DNA of 64,000 nt from Pelagerythrobacter marensis. GTDB lineage: Bacteria > Pseudomonadota > Alphaproteobacteria > Sphingomonadales > Sphingomonadaceae. Location of the stretch: assembly GCF_001028625.1 (NCBI RefSeq), contig NZ_CP011805.1, positions 434,001 to 498,000 on the forward strand. Reading direction: 5' to 3'. Below the pieces are notes generated by a model. The model saw nothing but the letters and a program-made list of their open reading frames with translations, searched no databases and was not told where the DNA came from. A program made the position numbers and the translations under genes. This document shows, piece by piece, positions 35,073 through 45,918 of the stretch (the first letter of the stretch is position 1; every line of letters starts with the position of its first letter).

Positions 35073-36803
35073 ATGCGAAACACTTCTGTCCCTGTCCTGA
35101 TCGGTGCGCTGGCTGCCCTGGGTTGCGGCGGCTCTGCCGTGGCGCAAGAGGGGGAGGCGGTTTCGCGTGCCGTCGTCCAGCCGCTGCCATCGCGCGGGGT
35201 CGGCGACCTTACCAGTGCGCTGCAAAGGCTGGCGCGCGATTCGCGCGATGTCGATGCCTTGGTCGATGCGGGGAACGCCTCGCTCGAACTCAACGATATC
35301 GATGCTGCGATCGGCTTCTTCGGTCGCGCACAGGAACTTTCGCCCGAAAATCCGCGGATAAAGCTCGGTCTCGCCGGCACTTTCGTGCGGTCGGAGCGCC
35401 CGCTGGAGGCGCTTCGCCTGTTCGAAGAGGCGGAACGCGCCGGCGTATCGACCCGCGCCTTCGCGAGCGAGCGCGGCCTGGCCTATGATCTGGTCGGCGA
35501 TGCCGAGGCTGCGCAGGGCCAGTATCGCCAGGCCCTGGCCAGCGGCGACGATGACGAAACCGTGCGCCGTCTGGCGATCAGCATGGCGATTGCGGGCGAT
35601 CGCGAGGGGTTCGAACGCACTCTCTATCCCTTGCTGGAGCGTAAGGATTTCGCCGCCTTTCGCGCGCGGGCCTTCGGCCTTGCGATCCTGGGCGAGGAAG
35701 ACGAAGCGGTCGCCATTGCCGAGGCCGTGATGCCGCGCGATCTCTCGGCGCGAATCGCCCCCTATCTGCAATATATGGGCCGGCTGACGAAGGCGCAGCA
35801 GGCCGCGGCGGCCAATCTCGGCATGTTTCCGCGGGCGGCCCAGATCGGGCGGGACGATCCGCGCGTCGCCGCTTATTCGCCGCGGAGCGCGCCCCCGGCT
35901 ACGCGCGCCGATTCGCGGCTGGAACCGCGCGGGGAGCCGCTGGGCCGGCGCACGGCGGCCGATGAGAGGCGCGGCGCTGCGGAAAATCCGCGCCAGGGCC
36001 GTCGCCGGACGCGATCGAGGGACGTGGCCGAAGTGCCCGGGCCCCGTGCGCCGAGGCACAATTCACCGCCGCCGCCGCCCGCCGCGCAGGAGCTGCCGCC
36101 CGAACCCCCGGCGCCGGCGGACGAGACACCGCCGCAAGCCGTGGAGGCACAGGCAATGCCGGCGCAAGCAATGGTCTCGCAACCCGTCGTGCAGCAGCTT
36201 GCTGCGCCCACCGAAGCCCCGCCGCCATCATCGTCGGCCCTGATCGACCGCACGTCTTCCGTGGCACCGGGTTTCGATCTGGCGGCGGTGTCGGCATCGA
36301 GCGTGACGGACAATGCGCCGAGCGTGCCGACACCTGCGACAACTACGCCCGCCGCGCCGCCGACGTCGACGCCGACCGCCCCGGCCAGCGTCGCCGATGC
36401 CTTTGCCGGGTTCACGCTGCCGCCGGGGGCATCCACGCCGCGCTCTGCCGATGCGGTCGATATCACCGCTATCGAGCCGCCGCGCGAAGTGCGCGAGGAC
36501 CCGCCCGCACCACCGGCAGAGCCAGCGCCGCCGGCCCATCCGCAACGCTTCTGGGTGCAGGTGGCGACTGGCCGCGATCTCGCAGCGTTCAAGTTCGACT
36601 GGCGTCGGATCGCACGCAAGGCCCCCGAAATTCTGGGCGATTTCAAGCCGATGACCACGCCCTGGGGGGAAGCGAACCGCCTGCTCGCCGGCCCGTTCCC
36701 AAGCGCGAAGGCCGCATCGGAAGCCGTGACCCGGCTGCGTGAGGCGGGGCTCGACAGCTTCCCGTTCACGAGCGACGAAGGCCAGGAAGTCTCCGCGCTC
36801 TGA
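35073..36803 (+). CDS. Periplasmic TPR and SPOR-domain protein
   Basis: Exported protein of 576 residues. The signal peptide is MRNTSVPVLIGALAALGCGG, with cleavage likely after SAVA. TPR-like helical repeats cover about residues 35-260 (NASLELNDIDAAIGFFGRAQ), then a long disordered Pro/Ala/Ser region (about 280-480). A C-terminal SPOR domain (about 490-570) begins RFWVQVATGRDLAAFKFDWR and contains NRLLAGPFPSAKAASEAV. SPOR domains bind septal glycans stripped of stem peptides, which fits its place right after ftsZ on the same strand. It may have its own promoter in the 93-nt gap. The exact role is unknown. Confidence 0.82.
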   Translation: MRNTSVPVLIGALAALGCGGSAVAQEGEAVSRAVVQPLPSRGVGDLTSALQRLARDSRDVDALVDAGNASLELNDIDAAIGFFGRAQELSPENPRIKLGLAGTFVRSERPLEALRLFEEAERAGVSTRAFASERGLAYDLVGDAEAAQGQYRQALASGDDDETVRRLAISMAIAGDREGFERTLYPLLERKDFAAFRARAFGLAILGEEDEAVAIAEAVMPRDLSARIAPYLQYMGRLTKAQQAAAANLGMFPRAAQIGRDDPRVAAYSPRSAPPATRADSRLEPRGEPLGRRTAADERRGAAENPRQGRRRTRSRDVAEVPGPRAPRHNSPPPPPAAQELPPEPPAPADETPPQAVEAQAMPAQAMVSQPVVQQLAAPTEAPPPSSSALIDRTSSVAPGFDLAAVSASSVTDNAPSVPTPATTTPAAPPTSTPTAPASVADAFAGFTLPPGASTPRSADAVDITAIEPPREVREDPPAPPAEPAPPAHPQRFWVQVATGRDLAAFKFDWRRIARKAPEILGDFKPMTTPWGEANRLLAGPFPSAKAASEAVTRLREAGLDSFPFTSDEGQEVSAL

Positions 36804-36934
36804 GGCCTGCCGGTGGGGCGTTGTTCCCAGCTTTTACACAAGCTTTGAACAGGCTTGTGCGGTTCTCCCCAACAGCCGTCGGTTCCGCGATTGCAACCGC
36901 GCCCCGTCTCGCTGCATCCAGCGCATTGTAAATG

Positions 36935-36949
36935 CTAACCAGGATTTAA
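36935..36949 (+). promoter_or_regulatory. CtrA-like box CTAA-N7-TTAA upstream of YbjN gene
   Basis: CTAACCAGGATTTAA differs by one base from the CtrA consensus TTAA-N7-TTAA. It ends 5 nt before the annotated ATG and 29 nt before an alternative in-frame ATG at 36979. A chance match is possible. Confidence 0.3.
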
Positions 36950-36954
36950 CGGTA

Positions 36955-37461
36955 ATGGGAACAGTCGCGAAAAGCATGCAGGTGGACGACGATGCCGCGC
37001 CAGTGGACATGCTCGCCGCGCTGTTCGAAGCACGGGGGTGGCCGTGCCAGTCGCTGTCCGAGGAAGAGATTCTCGGGGAGATTCAGGGGAGCTGGGGGAA
37101 TTATCAGCTTCGCGGCGTATGGCGGCGCGAAGACCGCGTGCTGCAATTGATCAGCCTGCCGGATATCCGCCTGCCGCGCGAAAAGCTGCGCGATGCCTAC
37201 GAGCTGCTGGCGCTGGTCAACGAACAGCTCTGGCTCGGCCATTTCGATATCTGGTCGCAAGGCGACATGCTCGTCTATCGCCACGGCGTGATGCTGGGTG
37301 ACGATGGCCTGCTCAGCCTCGATCAGGCGCAGGCGCTGGTCGAAACGGCGGTCGACGAATGCGACCGGTTCTATCCCGCATTCCAGTTCGTATTGTGGAG
37401 CGACAAGTCGCCCCGCGATGCGCTGGCGGCTGCCCTGATCGACGCGGCGGGCGAAGCCTGA
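36955..37461 (+). CDS. YbjN domain-containing protein
   Basis: Cytosolic protein of 168 residues with the YbjN fold, related to type III secretion chaperone-like proteins: LRGVWRREDRVLQLISLPDI, then ELLALVNEQLWLGHFDIWSQ and ALVETAVDECDRFYPAFQFV. The function is unknown; E. coli YbjN affects motility and stress responses. The first ATG is used; the ATG at 36979 (MQVDDDAAPVDM) is an equally good start. A hairpin with 7-bp arms (CACAAGC/GCTTGTG, 36837-36859) lies between the SPOR gene and this one, without a clear T-tract. Confidence 0.85.
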   Translation: MGTVAKSMQVDDDAAPVDMLAALFEARGWPCQSLSEEEILGEIQGSWGNYQLRGVWRREDRVLQLISLPDIRLPREKLRDAYELLALVNEQLWLGHFDIWSQGDMLVYRHGVMLGDDGLLSLDQAQALVETAVDECDRFYPAFQFVLWSDKSPRDALAAALIDAAGEA

Positions 37462-37573
37462 GGGCGCGCCGGTGCGCCGGATGCAGTGATCACTTGAAAT
37501 AACGGGCTGCGCAGGCGATATTACATCGGTGATCGGCGGCTATTCCGTCGCCGATAATGGAGAGCTGATTACA

Positions 37574-38317
37574 ATGGCTGATTGGAACGAACCCCGCCGG
37601 TCTCAGACGGGATTCGGCGCCTCCCCCGCCTACCGCGGCCAGGTCGCCACCGGCGAGACCTTCGACGCGGGTCTGCGGCAGCACATGCTGTCGATCTACA
37701 ACTACATGACCTCGGGCGTCCTGCTGACCGGGATCGTGGCGCTGCTCACGTTCATGAGCGGGCTGGCTTACGATCTCTTTTCCGGTCCGATGCGCTGGAT
37801 CGTCGCGCTTTCGCCGCTGGCGATCGTATTCGCGATGAGCTTCGGCGCCAATCGGTTCGGCAAGACCACGCTGCAGGCGCTGTTCTGGGCCTTCGCGTTG
37901 CTGATGGGTCTTTCGCTGTCTTCGGTCTTCGTGGTCTATACCGGCCCGTCGATCGCGGTGACGTTCTTCGCCACGGCTGCGGCCTTCGCCGGGCTTAGCC
38001 TGTGGGGTTACACCACGAAGAAGGACCTCAGCGGCTGGGGCAGCTTCCTGATCATGGGCGTGGTTGGCCTAATCATCGCCAGCCTGCTCAACTGGTGGCT
38101 GCAGTCGCCTGCGCTGCATTACGCAGTCGGCGGGCTGGGCGTGCTGATTTTCGCCGGCCTGACGGCTTACGATACGCAGCGGCTCAAGACCCAGTATTTC
38201 CAGGTCCGCGGGACCGAGTGGGCCGGTAAGGCGATCATTCTCGGCGCGCTGAGCCTCTATCTCGATTTCATCAATATGTTCATGTTCCTGCTGCAATTTC
38301 TCGGAAATCGCGAATAA
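37574..38317 (+). CDS. Bax inhibitor-1/YccA family membrane protein
   Basis: Inner-membrane protein of 247 residues with seven hydrophobic helices. FDAGLRQHMLSIYNYMTSGV at the N-terminus, LWGYTTKKDLSGWGSFLIMG in the middle and the C-terminal GLTAYDTQRLK followed by LYLDFINMFMFLLQFLGNR are family hallmarks. BI-1 proteins are pH-sensitive calcium-leak channels or protease partners. A TGGAGAG site precedes the ATG. A strong terminator follows 24 nt after the stop. Confidence 0.95.
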   Translation: MADWNEPRRSQTGFGASPAYRGQVATGETFDAGLRQHMLSIYNYMTSGVLLTGIVALLTFMSGLAYDLFSGPMRWIVALSPLAIVFAMSFGANRFGKTTLQALFWAFALLMGLSLSSVFVVYTGPSIAVTFFATAAAFAGLSLWGYTTKKDLSGWGSFLIMGVVGLIIASLLNWWLQSPALHYAVGGLGVLIFAGLTAYDTQRLKTQYFQVRGTEWAGKAIILGALSLYLDFINMFMFLLQFLGNRE

Positions 38318-38341
38318 TCGCACACAGGACTCGTTCTATCG

Positions 38342-38378
38342 TGCCCGGGGCGCTCCATGCGTCTCGGGCATTTTCTTT
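38342..38378 (+). terminator. Rho-independent terminator after the BI-1 gene
   Basis: TGCCCGGGGCG, loop CTCCATG, CGTCTCGGGCA: an 11-bp stem with two G-U pairs on the RNA strand, followed by TTTTCTTT. It lies just downstream of the BI-1 stop. Confidence 0.8.
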
Positions 38379-38468
38379 GCCTCTTTCAGCGACTAGGGTC
38401 GCGCGCTTAATGCTGGCGCAATCTGCGATGGGCGATCGTGGTGCCCGGGCGAAGGAGGAAGAATTACA

Positions 38469-39545
38469 ATGTTCGGACTGACCAGGGGTCGGATTCAACT
38501 GATGGCGATAGCTGGCGGCGTGGCAATGCTGGCCGGGTGCGCCACTCCGCCGCCACCCCCGCCGCCCCCACCGCCACCGCCGCCGGTGAAGGTCATCCCG
38601 CCCAAGCCGACCCCACCGGGCGGCGCGACGGGCGCCATGTTCGTGCCCCCTGTCGGCCCCGACGGTATTCGGCGGACGGTGAATTACGGCATTTCGAGCG
38701 CGCAGATGCTCTGGAATGTCCGTTCGGCGTTGAACGTCGCGGCGCTCAATTGTCTGGAGGCGGAACATGCGGAGATTCTGCCGGCCTACAAGTCTCTCCT
38801 CGACCGGGGGGAGAAGACGCTGAAGAAGACCAACCGCAATCTCCTGGCCGAATATCGCGAAAGCTACGGTTCGGAAGGGCAGGCGGCCTACGACCGCTAT
38901 ATGACGCAGGTCTACAACTACTTCGCGCTTCCGCCGGCGCTCGACGAATTTTGCGACGCTTCGCAGCAGATCGCGCGGGAATCGCTGCTGGTAGAGCCGG
39001 AAAACTTCGATAGCTTCGCGATGCGCAGCCTGCCGGTGCTGGAGGCTGTGTTCGAGAATTTCTACCGCTCTTACGAAAACTATCGCACCTCGCTCGCGTC
39101 GTGGAATGCCGAATATGCTCCGGCGCAGCCGGGGGTGAATTCGTGGGGCGGGGCAAGCGATGGAACCGCATCGCTCGTCGCCACGCACGAGGGGGCGGAA
39201 GGCGAGACGGTTCAGGCCATTCCGACTTTCGAACCTTCGCCCAGCCTCGCCGCACAGCCGCCGGCGGAATCTGCGACCGATCAGGTTTCGGGTCAGGTTA
39301 CAGGCTCGGTCCAGTCGATCGAAAGCACCGCGACGCTGACCGCCGAGCAACCGGTCCAGGCCGTATCGCAGCCGGTCGTTCAGGGCGAAGTCGTTCAGGG
39401 CGAAGCGCCTGCCCCGCAACCCGGTTTCGGCACCACGCTCAACACCGGGACCGCTCCGGCAGAGCCCGCCAGTGCGCCTTCCATCGTGCTGACCCCGACG
39501 CCCGAGGCCGAGGGGGGCAGCGACGACGACAACGGCGGCCGCTAG
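38469..39545 (+). CDS. Lipoprotein with polyproline tract, unknown function
   Basis: Predicted lipoprotein of 358 residues. The signal peptide ends in the lipobox MLAGC (Cys24). Two residues later a run of 13 consecutive prolines starts, followed by more Pro-rich linker. The folded part (about 60-220) is helical, with LNVAALNCLEAEHAEILPAY, TLKKTNRNLLAEYRESYGSE and FENFYRSYENYRTSL. The tail (about 225-358) is low-complexity and acidic, with VVQGEVVQGE repeats. I do not recognise the domain; it appears restricted to related alphaproteobacteria. A GGAGGAAG ribosome-binding site precedes the ATG. Confidence 0.78.
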   Translation: MFGLTRGRIQLMAIAGGVAMLAGCATPPPPPPPPPPPPPVKVIPPKPTPPGGATGAMFVPPVGPDGIRRTVNYGISSAQMLWNVRSALNVAALNCLEAEHAEILPAYKSLLDRGEKTLKKTNRNLLAEYRESYGSEGQAAYDRYMTQVYNYFALPPALDEFCDASQQIARESLLVEPENFDSFAMRSLPVLEAVFENFYRSYENYRTSLASWNAEYAPAQPGVNSWGGASDGTASLVATHEGAEGETVQAIPTFEPSPSLAAQPPAESATDQVSGQVTGSVQSIESTATLTAEQPVQAVSQPVVQGEVVQGEAPAPQPGFGTTLNTGTAPAEPASAPSIVLTPTPEAEGGSDDDNGGR

Positions 39546-39650
39546 CGCACGGCGCAGCGGCCCGGGCCAATTTGCCCTTTGCAGCCCGCCCCGCTTTCGC
39601 TAAGGGGCGCGCTCGCCGGGCCGACAAGCGCCCGCAAGCAGACCTGGAAC

Positions 39651-39726
<76 letters not shown>

Positions 39727-39851
39727 GGCACCCGCCGTGGCGAAAATTCGGTTCAGGATCGCGGCGCTGGCTGCGCGCTTGCTTTTGCGGCCGAACGCGC
39801 GAGGATAGCCAAAGGGGGCGCGGCCCCGCCGGCGCTTAAGGCTGAACTGAT

Positions 39852-40913
39852 ATGCATTTCCTCGACCAGGCAAAGATATTCCTCAAGTCCGGGGCGGGCG
39901 GGCCGGGTGCGGTCAGCTTCCGGCGCGAGAAATACATTGAATATGGCGGCCCCGATGGCGGCAATGGCGGTCGCGGGGGCGATATCGTGTTCGAAGCGGT
40001 CGCCGGCCTCAATACCCTGATCGATTTCCGGTATGCCCAGCATTTCAAGGCCCAGCGCGGTGCGCATGGCATGGGGAAAGATCGCACCGGCGCGGGCGCG
40101 CCGGATCTGGTGATCCCCGTGCCGGTCGGCACGCAGGTCCTGTCGGAAGACAAGGAAGACGTGCTGGCCGATTTCACCGAAGTCGGGCAGCGCCTCGTGT
40201 TCCTGGAAGGGGGCATGGGCGGCCGGGGCAACGCCAGTTACAAGACCAGCACCAACCGCGCGCCGCGCCAGCATCAGCCGGGCGAAGAGGGGCAGGAAAT
40301 GTGGGTCTGGCTGCGGCTGAAGCTGCTCGCCGATGTCGGCCTGCTGGGCCTGCCCAACGCCGGGAAGAGCACGTTCATCAATCAGGTGACCAATGCCCGG
40401 GCCAAAGTGGGCGACTATGCCTTCACCACGCTGGTGCCTAAGCTCGGCGTCGTGCGCCACAAGGGGCGCGAATTCGTGCTGGCGGACATTCCCGGCCTGA
40501 TCGCGGGCGCGGCAGAAGGGGCGGGGATCGGCGACCGGTTCCTGGGTCATATCGAACGCTGCCGCGTGCTGATCCATCTGATCGACATTTCGGGGCACGA
40601 CCCGGCCGCCGCGATGCAGACGGTGCGGAGCGAACTCGCCGCTTATGGCGAAGGGCTGGCGGACAAGCCGCAGCTGATCGCGCTCAATAAGGTTGACCTG
40701 GCCGACGCCGAACTGGTCGACGGCTTTGCGAAAGAACTGCGCGAAGCGGGGGCAGCCGAAGTGTTCGGCGTGTCGGGCGCGACGGGTGCCGGGGTCGATG
40801 CCCTGATGGATGCCGTGCTCGGCTATCTGCCCGACAATACCACGACCGAAACCAAGGGCGCGGAGATCGAGGACATTTCCGAAGGGAACGAGGACTGGTC
40901 TCCGCTCGGTTAA
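39852..40913 (+). CDS. obgE: GTPase Obg/CgtA
   Basis: Essential ribosome-associated GTPase for 50S assembly and growth control. It has 353 residues. The N-terminal Obg fold (1-158) is glycine-rich (YGGPDGGNGGRGGDIVFEAV). The G domain follows with G1 GLPNAGKS (166-173), DIPGLIAGA and NKVD. The C-terminal tail is short and acidic, as in alphaproteobacterial Obg. rplU and rpmA, often adjacent to obgE, are not here; the gene follows tRNA-Ala and leads into proB. Confidence 0.97.
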   Translation: MHFLDQAKIFLKSGAGGPGAVSFRREKYIEYGGPDGGNGGRGGDIVFEAVAGLNTLIDFRYAQHFKAQRGAHGMGKDRTGAGAPDLVIPVPVGTQVLSEDKEDVLADFTEVGQRLVFLEGGMGGRGNASYKTSTNRAPRQHQPGEEGQEMWVWLRLKLLADVGLLGLPNAGKSTFINQVTNARAKVGDYAFTTLVPKLGVVRHKGREFVLADIPGLIAGAAEGAGIGDRFLGHIERCRVLIHLIDISGHDPAAAMQTVRSELAAYGEGLADKPQLIALNKVDLADAELVDGFAKELREAGAAEVFGVSGATGAGVDALMDAVLGYLPDNTTTETKGAEIEDISEGNEDWSPLG

Positions 40914-40991
40914 GCGTTCGTGCCCACCGTTCCCGCGCTGTGCGATCACGTTGTGGATGACGGGCCGAAACGGCTGAGCTAAGCGCGCGCC

Positions 40992-42125
40992 ATGGTCATC
41001 GCTGCCCTCCACGACCTGATCGATCCGGCTGCTGCCCGGCGGATCGTGCTCAAGATCGGCTCCTCTCTGCTGGTCGACGGGGCAGGCTGCCCGCGTGCGG
41101 AATGGCTGGAATCCATCGCCGGAGAGATCGCGGACTTTCGCGCCGCCGGGCGCGAGGTCGTTGTGGTCAGTTCGGGCGCCATCGCGCTGGGGGCGGCCCG
41201 CCTTGGGCTGGAACGGGGCGGGCGGGGCAGTCTGGCCGACGCGCAAGCCGCTGCGTCCGTTGGCCAGATCGCGCTGGCATCGCTGTGGTCGGAAAAGCTC
41301 GCCGCACGCGGGCTGACTGCGGCTCAGCTTCTGCTGACGCTGGACGATCTGGAGGATCGCCGGCGCTATCTCAACGCATCGTCGACCCTGGCGCGCCTGC
41401 TGGAAAGCGGTGCAGTGCCGGTCGTGAACGAGAACGACAGCGTCGCGACGCAGGAAATCCGCTTCGGCGACAACGACCGGCTGGCCGCGCGCGTGGCGCA
41501 GGCCGTGCGAGCGGATGCGGTCCTGCTGCTTTCCGATGTCGATGGCCTGTTCGATCGCAACCCGCGCGAGGCCGGGGCGCGACTGGTTCCGGTAGTCGAC
41601 GGGATCGACGATGCGGTTCGCGCAATGGCCGATGGCGGGTCCGCTTCCGGCCTGGGATCGGGCGGAATGACATCGAAGCTGCAGGCCGCCGAAATCGCCG
41701 AGCGCGCCGGGATTGCGCTCGCCATCGTCAATGGCACGCATCGCGCGCCTATCGGCCGGGCGCTGGAAGGCGGGGTGGGGACGGTCTTCCTGCCGCGCCG
41801 CCGCGACGGCGCGCGCAAGGCGTGGCTGGGCGGGCGGCTGCGCGACCGGGGCGCGCTGGTGGTCGATGTGGGCTGCGCCGCGGCGCTGGCGCAAGGCGGC
41901 AGTCTGCTCGCCGCCGGGATCACTGCGGTGGAGGGAGCATTCGAACGCGGCGATCTGGTCGCGATCCGCGACCCTGCCGGTGCGGCAATCGCCCGCGGGC
42001 TGGCCGAATACGGCGCGGCCGAATGCCATGCGCTGAAGGGGCTGCGCAGCGCGGACCATGCGCGGGTGCTCGGCTATGCCCCGCGCGCAGCGGTGGTCCA
42101 CCGCGACCATATGGTGATGCTGTGA
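40992..42125 (+). CDS. proB: Glutamate 5-kinase with PUA domain
   Basis: First step of proline synthesis: phosphorylates glutamate. It has 377 residues. The amino-acid kinase domain has RIVLKIGSSLLVDGAG, VVVSSGAIALG, PVVNENDSVATQEIRFGDND and LLSDVDGLFDRNP. The C-terminal PUA domain starts near residue 285. proA is not adjacent. The stop codon overlaps the ATG of the next gene by 1 nt (TGATG), so the two are coupled. Confidence 0.96.
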   Translation: MVIAALHDLIDPAAARRIVLKIGSSLLVDGAGCPRAEWLESIAGEIADFRAAGREVVVVSSGAIALGAARLGLERGGRGSLADAQAAASVGQIALASLWSEKLAARGLTAAQLLLTLDDLEDRRRYLNASSTLARLLESGAVPVVNENDSVATQEIRFGDNDRLAARVAQAVRADAVLLLSDVDGLFDRNPREAGARLVPVVDGIDDAVRAMADGGSASGLGSGGMTSKLQAAEIAERAGIALAIVNGTHRAPIGRALEGGVGTVFLPRRRDGARKAWLGGRLRDRGALVVDVGCAAALAQGGSLLAAGITAVEGAFERGDLVAIRDPAGAAIARGLAEYGAAECHALKGLRSADHARVLGYAPRAAVVHRDHMVML

Positions 42126-43033
42126 TGTTGGCGCTGACAGGCGGCACCGGCTTCGTCGGGCAGGCGACGCTGGACGCAGTGGCGCGTACCGGCCTGACGG
42201 CACGCGCACTTGCCCGCAAGGTGCCCGATGGCGCGCGGCCGGGGATCGAATGGGTCGGCGGCAGCCTGTCGGACCGCGACGCGCTCGCGCGGCTGGTCGA
42301 TGGGGCGGAGGCGGTGATCCATATTGCCGGGCTGACCAGCACGCTGGTCCCGACAGAGTTCGAGGCGGCCAATGTCGCCGGAACGCTCGCCCTGATCGAA
42401 GCGGCCAAGGCCGCCGGTGTGCGGCGCTTCGTCTTCGTGTCCTCGCTCGCCGCGCGCCGGCCCGATCTGTCGGCTTACGGCGCGTCGAAAGCGCGGGCGG
42501 AAAAAGTCGTGGCGGCGAGCGGACTGGACTGGACAACGGTGCGCCCGCCGGCGGTTTACGGCCCGCGCGACCGCGACATGTTCGAACTGTTCCGCGCCGC
42601 GCGCCGCGGGGTCCTGCCGATGCCGCCGGCGGGGCGCGCCTCCATGATCCATGTGACCGACCTGGCCGAGCTGCTGCTCGCGCTCGTTTCCGGCGGGGAG
42701 AGGGTCAGCGGGGCCGTGTTCGAACCGGACGATGGCCAGCGCAATGGCTGGTCGCACCGCGACTTGGCGCTGGCTATCGGTGCCGCGGTTGGCCGGCGCC
42801 CGTGGGTGCCGCACCTGCCGCGCGGGGTGCTCGACTGGGCATCGCGGATCGATTGCGCCATCCGGCGGGGCAATGCGCGCCTGACCCCCGACCGGGTCGG
42901 CTACATGTGCCATCCCGACTGGGTTGCCGATCCCGACCGTGCGGTGCCCGCCAGCGTGTGGCAGCCGCGCCTTCCGACGCGAGAGGGGCTGGCAGCGACC
43001 GCGCAGTGGTATCGCGACAATGGCTGGCTGTAA
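42125..43033 (+). CDS. NAD-dependent epimerase/dehydratase family protein
   Basis: Extended SDR-type Rossmann protein of 302 residues. It has the cofactor motif LTGGTGFVGQA at the N-terminus, VFVSSLAARRPDLSAYGASK with the Tyr-x3-Lys pair, and VRPPAVYGPRDRDM. It belongs among NDUFA9-like or sugar-epimerase-like proteins; the substrate is unknown. It is translationally coupled to proB. It converges on cysH with a 33-bp gap. Confidence 0.85.
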   Translation: MLALTGGTGFVGQATLDAVARTGLTARALARKVPDGARPGIEWVGGSLSDRDALARLVDGAEAVIHIAGLTSTLVPTEFEAANVAGTLALIEAAKAAGVRRFVFVSSLAARRPDLSAYGASKARAEKVVAASGLDWTTVRPPAVYGPRDRDMFELFRAARRGVLPMPPAGRASMIHVTDLAELLLALVSGGERVSGAVFEPDDGQRNGWSHRDLALAIGAAVGRRPWVPHLPRGVLDWASRIDCAIRRGNARLTPDRVGYMCHPDWVADPDRAVPASVWQPRLPTREGLAATAQWYRDNGWL

Positions 43034-43066
43034 GATCGCCTTGCCGCTTCGGTCCAGCTGAAAGAT

Positions 43067-43861
43067 TCAGAACGCGGGATCGAATCCCGGCGGCAGTTCG
43101 CCATCGGGGGTCAGCGGCGTGTGAATGCCGCATTCGGTCTTGTCCCAGCCTTTCCACCGGCCCGAACGCGGATCTTCGCCCGGCGCGACCTTGTGCGTGC
43201 AGGGGCTGCATCCGATCGAGGGATAGCCTTCGGCCACCAGCGGATGCGGGGGCAGATCGTGCTCGGCGATATAGGCCGAGAGATCATCCGCGCTCCAGTC
43301 GATCAGCGGGTTGATCTTGAGCCGGCCCTGCGCGTCGGAGGTGTCGACTTCGAACCGGGGCAGGTTGGCGCGCGTGGCCGACTGGAACGCCTTGCGCCCG
43401 GTCAGCGTCGCATCGTAATCGGCCAGCGCGGCGGCCAGCGGCAGAACCTTGCGGATTTCGCAGCAGCCATCGGGATCGTAAGACCAGCGCAGCCCGCTCT
43501 CGTCACGCTTGGCGAGCAGCTCCGGATCGGGGCGCAGGTTGACCAGCCCGGTCAGGCCGAACCGCTCCACGATCTGGTCGCGATAGGCCAGCGTTTCGGG
43601 AAAGTGCTTGCCCGTTTCGAGGAACAGGACCGGCAGCGACGGATCGATCCGGGCGATAAGGTGAAGCAGGACCGCGCTTTCCGCGCCGAAGCTCGAAACC
43701 GTGGCAAGGTTTCCGACCAGCCCGTCACTGATTACCGCGCGCAGCATTTCGGCGGTATCGGCGCCGCGGAACATGCGGTTCAGCCGGATCGCATCGGCAT
43801 CGCTGAAGCGCGGGCCGGTTTCGATCCGGTCGCGCAGGCGGATCGGATCGGCATCAGCCAT
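43067..43861 (-). CDS. cysH: Assimilatory adenylyl-sulfate (APS/PAPS) reductase
   Basis: Reduces activated sulfate to sulfite with thioredoxin. It has 264 residues. The PP-loop-like SSFGAESAVLL binds the nucleotide. Cys133-Cys134 and Cys218-x2-Cys221 are the [4Fe-4S] ligands that mark the APS-type (CysH group with cluster) rather than the cluster-less E. coli PAPS type. The catalytic cysteine is in KTECGIH (Cys244). It is the last gene of the operon and overlaps the DUF934 gene by 8 nt. Confidence 0.94.
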   Translation of the reverse strand: MADADPIRLRDRIETGPRFSDADAIRLNRMFRGADTAEMLRAVISDGLVGNLATVSSFGAESAVLLHLIARIDPSLPVLFLETGKHFPETLAYRDQIVERFGLTGLVNLRPDPELLAKRDESGLRWSYDPDGCCEIRKVLPLAAALADYDATLTGRKAFQSATRANLPRFEVDTSDAQGRLKINPLIDWSADDLSAYIAEHDLPPHPLVAEGYPSIGCSPCTHKVAPGEDPRSGRWKGWDKTECGIHTPLTPDGELPPGFDPAF

Positions 43862-44283
43862 TGTCGGCCCCGTGGCGCAGCTTCCAGATCGGCACGCGGG
43901 CGTCCGCAGCCGGCTGGTACACCTGCGGCCAGCGTTGAAGCGCGGCCTCGGCATCGGCGGGATCGAAGGGGCGATCGGGTGCGAAGGAATCGAACCCGCA
44001 CCGGCGCATGGCCGAAAGCTGATCGACCAGCACGTCGCCCACCGCGCGCATTTCGCCGGTATAGCCGGCCTCGCGCAACAGGCGGGCGGCGGAATAGCCG
44101 CGCCCGTCGGTGAAGGCGGGGAAGTTCACTTCGACCAGGCGGATCTGATCGATATGCGGGATCAGCGCGCGGGCATCGTCGCCCGGCTCGATCCGCACGG
44201 CGGCGGCGTTCGACTGGTCGAGGAAGGCATCGACGGTCACCGCCGGATGATCGACCGTCTCGTCATCGCGAAAACGCAGCAGC

Positions 44284-44291
<8 letters not shown>
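43854..44291 (-). CDS. DUF934 protein of sulfate assimilation
   Basis: Protein of 145 residues of the DUF934 (oxidoreductase-like, 'CysX-type') family: VEVNFPAFTDGRGYSAARLL and VLVDQLSAMRRCGFDSF are the conserved blocks. The family occurs almost only next to cysI/cysH in alpha- and betaproteobacteria; a role as an assembly or electron-transfer partner of sulfite reductase is suspected but unproven. It overlaps cysI by 8 nt and cysH by 8 nt. Confidence 0.87.

Positions 44292-45917
<1,626 letters not shown>

Positions 45918-45918
<1 letters not shown>

Noticed and set aside
36837..36859. Terminator after the TPR-SPOR gene
   Set aside because: The hairpin has 7-bp arms but no T-tract, so termination is not supported.
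39753..42536. Minus-strand frame of 927 codons over obgE/proB
   Set aside because: Antisense shadow of two well-identified genes.
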